A DNA stretch of 16,142 nt from CAYTLQ01 sp964438715 (GTDB taxonomy: Bacteria; Bacteroidota; Ignavibacteria; Ignavibacteriales; Ignavibacteriaceae). Within the stretch, counting starts at the first letter, position 1. Every line of letters begins with the position of its first letter. The position numbers and the translations under genes are program-made. The DNA is taken from assembly GCA_964438715.1 (NCBI GenBank), contig CAYTLQ010000090.1, forward strand, positions 1 to 16,142, written 5' to 3'. Positions 13,747 through 16,142 of the stretch are shown piece after piece. The notes below the pieces were generated by a model. It saw nothing but the letters and a program-made list of their open reading frames with translations, was not told the origin of the DNA and did no database searches.

Positions 13747-16056
13747 TTAAAAAATACTCCAAAATACCGATACATAAGCTGAAAAATAGTTGTAACTTGT
13801 ATCCTCGCGTGTCGTACCACCTATACCGGCACGACCTGAAAGGAATAAAGTTTCCGTTGGCTTATAAACAGCGGCAATAGAAACTTCCCTTACAATAAAA
13901 TCACTTACAGGAATGTATCCAAGTTTTCCCCCGAGGGTAATTTCAAGATTTTCTTCATAAGGGGTTTCATATTCAACCCAAAGAGAATGAGCCGCAAAAT
14001 CCTGTGGAGAGTAATAATTCCTGGAGATGCGTGCGTAGTTGGTATAGAGATATTCGTATCCGCCGGTAATATCTGCCTGAAATTTTCTTCCAAACCTGAA
14101 CATAATATCATTACCTTCATTACCGTCACTTAATTGAATGTAGGAATAATGTCCACTTAATTTCACAAGGGAACTGAGTGAATACTCACCTACAAACTTG
14201 TAAAAATCAGCTTCGATACGATTATAAACAAGAGGGACAGAATATAATAATAGGGCAGCATCTGTTTTTTCATAAAGCAGCATAAGAGAGAATTTTTTCG
14301 CTTTCTGGTAACGAATAGCGGCTTCTGTTACATTCCGACGATTATATCCCTGATAAGAAAGATTACCTTGCCCAAATTTCAAGTAGATGTTTTCGGTGGG
14401 ATATAAAAATATATTCCATTTGAAAGTAGTAAAATATGTATTAACAGATGTGGTTCCGGTTGATTTGAGAAATACCCTGCCAAAACCTACACCAACAGCA
14501 ACCCAGGAAGTGAGCCCCATTTCAATAACACCACCATTATTCATGTAGGTAAGGTTCTGATTATCGCTGTAGTAGTTTAATGCCGGCGAAATACGAGTAT
14601 AGATAGGGAAATTGGCGAAAATACTTTCAGCAGAACTTACCGGCAACCACCCTATTCTCTTATTAACTACATCGAGTTTTACTGAATCTGTCGTTGTTGC
14701 CAATAAATTATCATAAAGCTCTCTTGCTTTATCATATTCTTTAAGTTTTTCATAGGTTTCGGCGAGATACAATTTTGCATCAAAGTTTGTAGAATCCTCT
14801 TCACGAAGTTTGATAAATTGTTCAAGCGCCGATAGAGAATCTCCGCTCCATAATGTTGCCTTTGCCTTATACAACGCAACATCATAATCATACTCCTCCG
14901 CAAGTAGCTGATTATAAATTTCAAGCGCTTTTGTAAAATTTTTTGCGCATGAATTGATATCAGCGTACTCCATAAGTTCTATTTTACTCGGAGAGCGAAT
15001 CTTCGAAAAATATTCGTCATATTTTAGTACAGAACCTTCGCAATCACCGGATGCCGCAATCTCTCTTGCAGAAAGCAATATTTCGAAAATTTTTCGATCC
15101 TCTTCAAGGGCCATACTTACATCATAAAAATTTTGTACTGATTCCAACTCTTTACTACCCGGAGCAATTTCTTCCGCTCGTTGCATGAGAGTTTTTGCTG
15201 ACTCAAAATTTCTCTCCCGAATAAACAGTGTCGCCTTTGCAACTAAAGCGCTTAAATTTTTTGGATTATCCGCAAGAACATTATCCAGATATTGATGAGC
15301 AAGCTCAGGTTCCGTTGTTGTCCAGACAGCAATCTGAGCCCGGAAAAGCTGATATTCAAGATTATTGGGTTCTTTGGCGAGCAGATAATTCATTTGCTCT
15401 ATCGCCGATTCGAATTGATAGTTCCATGCAGAGTATCTCGCTAAAAGTAACCGTACCGGATGTTCTTCAGTTGTATTGAAATTATCAAGATATTTTCGAA
15501 GAACCTCAATTGCACCATCATAGTTTAATTGCTTTGCATAATATTCGCTTAATTTAATCGCCGCTTCCCTGTCTTTGTTATTTGCTTCAAATTTCGTTTG
15601 ATATTCAGTTACCTTCTCAGCAATTATCCTGTCACGAATTGTCGTTACACTGTCCCAAAGTACAGTAAATTTTTCAGTACCGTTAAATTCGTTTGAGAGA
15701 TATTGGAGTTGTTCATAAGCCTCTTCAATACGATTAACTTTAATGAGTTCATCAACTAAAGCAAATCGTGTGTCATTGTCAGATGGATTGGACTTTAGAA
15801 TCCTGTAGTATTTATCAATTATATATTCCGGGACTGAATTTTCTTTGCCTGCTTTTTTATAGTCCACAGTGGTATCATTATATGTGTATATATAAGGTCT
15901 TCCTTCTGCCTGCTCAAGACCATCCATTGCCTCCTTAAAATACGGGCGTAATTTCAGCGCTTCTTTAAAAGCGGCTATTGCAATTTTTCTCTTCCCAAGC
16001 CACATTTTAAAATATCCATACCTGCTCCATAAACGTTGTTCTCGCGGATATTGCAA
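13747..16056 (-). CDS. TPR plus outer-membrane beta-barrel polysaccharide exporter (5' end likely incomplete)
   Basis: From the first usable start after a stop (TTG at 16054-16056) this frame encodes 769 residues. Residues 1-465 are tetratricopeptide-type helical repeats (for example KRKIAIAAFKEALKLRP, EAYEQLQYLSNEF, SALEQFIKLREEDSTNFDAKLYLAETYEKLKEYDKARELYDNLL split over several repeats). Residues 480-769 are alternating beta-strands starting SPALNYYSDNQNLTY and ending in WSIF, a C-terminal Phe as expected for BAM-inserted barrels. TPR plus barrel is the architecture of polymer exporters PgaA, BcsC and PelB, and the barrel start recalls PgaA. There is no signal peptide in this reading, and the TPR array begins abruptly. 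Upstream the same frame, beyond an in-frame TAA at 16078-16080, is open to the window edge and reads like TPR. The true start is therefore probably outside the window and the gene may be interrupted. Confidence 0.8.
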   Translation of the reverse strand: MQYPREQRLWSRYGYFKMWLGKRKIAIAAFKEALKLRPYFKEAMDGLEQAEGRPYIYTYNDTTVDYKKAGKENSVPEYIIDKYYRILKSNPSDNDTRFALVDELIKVNRIEEAYEQLQYLSNEFNGTEKFTVLWDSVTTIRDRIIAEKVTEYQTKFEANNKDREAAIKLSEYYAKQLNYDGAIEVLRKYLDNFNTTEEHPVRLLLARYSAWNYQFESAIEQMNYLLAKEPNNLEYQLFRAQIAVWTTTEPELAHQYLDNVLADNPKNLSALVAKATLFIRERNFESAKTLMQRAEEIAPGSKELESVQNFYDVSMALEEDRKIFEILLSAREIAASGDCEGSVLKYDEYFSKIRSPSKIELMEYADINSCAKNFTKALEIYNQLLAEEYDYDVALYKAKATLWSGDSLSALEQFIKLREEDSTNFDAKLYLAETYEKLKEYDKARELYDNLLATTTDSVKLDVVNKRIGWLPVSSAESIFANFPIYTRISPALNYYSDNQNLTYMNNGGVIEMGLTSWVAVGVGFGRVFLKSTGTTSVNTYFTTFKWNIFLYPTENIYLKFGQGNLSYQGYNRRNVTEAAIRYQKAKKFSLMLLYEKTDAALLLYSVPLVYNRIEADFYKFVGEYSLSSLVKLSGHYSYIQLSDGNEGNDIMFRFGRKFQADITGGYEYLYTNYARISRNYYSPQDFAAHSLWVEYETPYEENLEITLGGKLGYIPVSDFIVREVSIAAVYKPTETLFLSGRAGIGGTTREDTSYNYFSAYVSVFWSIF

Positions 16057-16077
16057 ACCATATCGCTTTATTATTTT

Positions 16078-16142
16078 TTATCTTTTTTCAATGTGGTTAT
16101 TTCGGGCAAGTATTTCAGTGTATCGTATTACCTCATCTGCGG
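16078..16142 (-). pseudogene. Possible upstream continuation of the exporter gene behind an in-frame TAA
   Basis: The minus-strand frame of the exporter, read upstream of TAA 16078-16080, is open to the window edge and encodes ADEVIRYTEILARNNHIEKR. This would join the following KIIKRYGLQYPREQRLW as a plausible TPR helix pair. Either the gene carries a nonsense mutation, the stop is a sequencing or assembly error in an A-rich run, or a different gene ends here. Only 62 bases are visible, so the call is tentative. Confidence 0.4.

Noticed and set aside
1..16142. Mobile elements, CRISPR arrays, tRNA or rRNA genes
   Set aside because: No transposase, integrase, spaced repeat array, cloverleaf or rRNA-like sequence was recognised on either strand.

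Overview
The window is AT-rich, gene-dense bacterial DNA. The LexA, DnaX and DUF72 proteins, the weak or absent Shine-Dalgarno signals before several starts, and the fibronectin-III lipoprotein suggest a Bacteroidota/Chlorobi-type lineage, with Ignavibacteria as a reasonable guess. That placement is an inference; there is no rRNA or other decisive marker. All genes except the first lie on the minus strand, so they are transcribed from right to left.

Left end (1-3263), information-processing and housekeeping genes. The plus-strand frame at 2-724 is the C-terminal part of a DNA polymerase III gamma/tau (DnaX) subunit whose start lies outside the window. It converges on a minus-strand group: lexA (2628-3233), a DUF72 protein (1692-2579), a small secreted protein (1145-1618) and a small SET-domain protein (730-1170). 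A perfect 14-bp inverted repeat overlapping the lexA start codon is the best candidate for this organism's LexA operator. A perfect 30-bp direct repeat duplicates the start of the secreted-protein gene.

Right part (3309-16142), a synthase-dependent exopolysaccharide locus with a large signalling protein. In transcription order it holds: a TPR plus outer-membrane beta-barrel exporter (13747-16056, probably incomplete at its 5' end); an SGNH/GDSL hydrolase with an inserted beta-rich domain (12309-13631); a processive family 2 glycosyltransferase with all catalytic motifs (10731-12131), preceded by a sigma-54-type promoter; a small one-TM Pro/Gln-rich protein (10223-10705); a membrane-anchored protein with a glutamine-amidotransferase-like domain and a deacetylase-like (NodB) domain (8337-10232); a lipoprotein with three FN3 domains (6975-8309); and a 1214-residue multi-PAS hybrid histidine kinase with a C-terminal receiver (3309-6953). 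From the glycosyltransferase to the kinase the genes are spaced 25 bp or so or overlap, so they are probably one operon.

The inferred model is this. The glycosyltransferase polymerises a sugar and extrudes it across the inner membrane with help from the one-TM protein. The anchored deacetylase-like protein and the SGNH enzyme handle it in the periplasm. The TPR-barrel protein exports it, and the FN3 lipoprotein may retain it at the surface. The layout resembles the Pga (PNAG) and Pel systems but matches neither. Three features are unusual: the deacetylase-like and amidotransferase-like domains have both lost their usual catalytic residues; the kinase keeps its phosphoacceptor His and receiver but has a ruined ATP-binding domain; and the exporter frame is interrupted by an in-frame TAA near the window edge. 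No tRNA, rRNA, CRISPR array, insertion sequence or integrase gene was seen.
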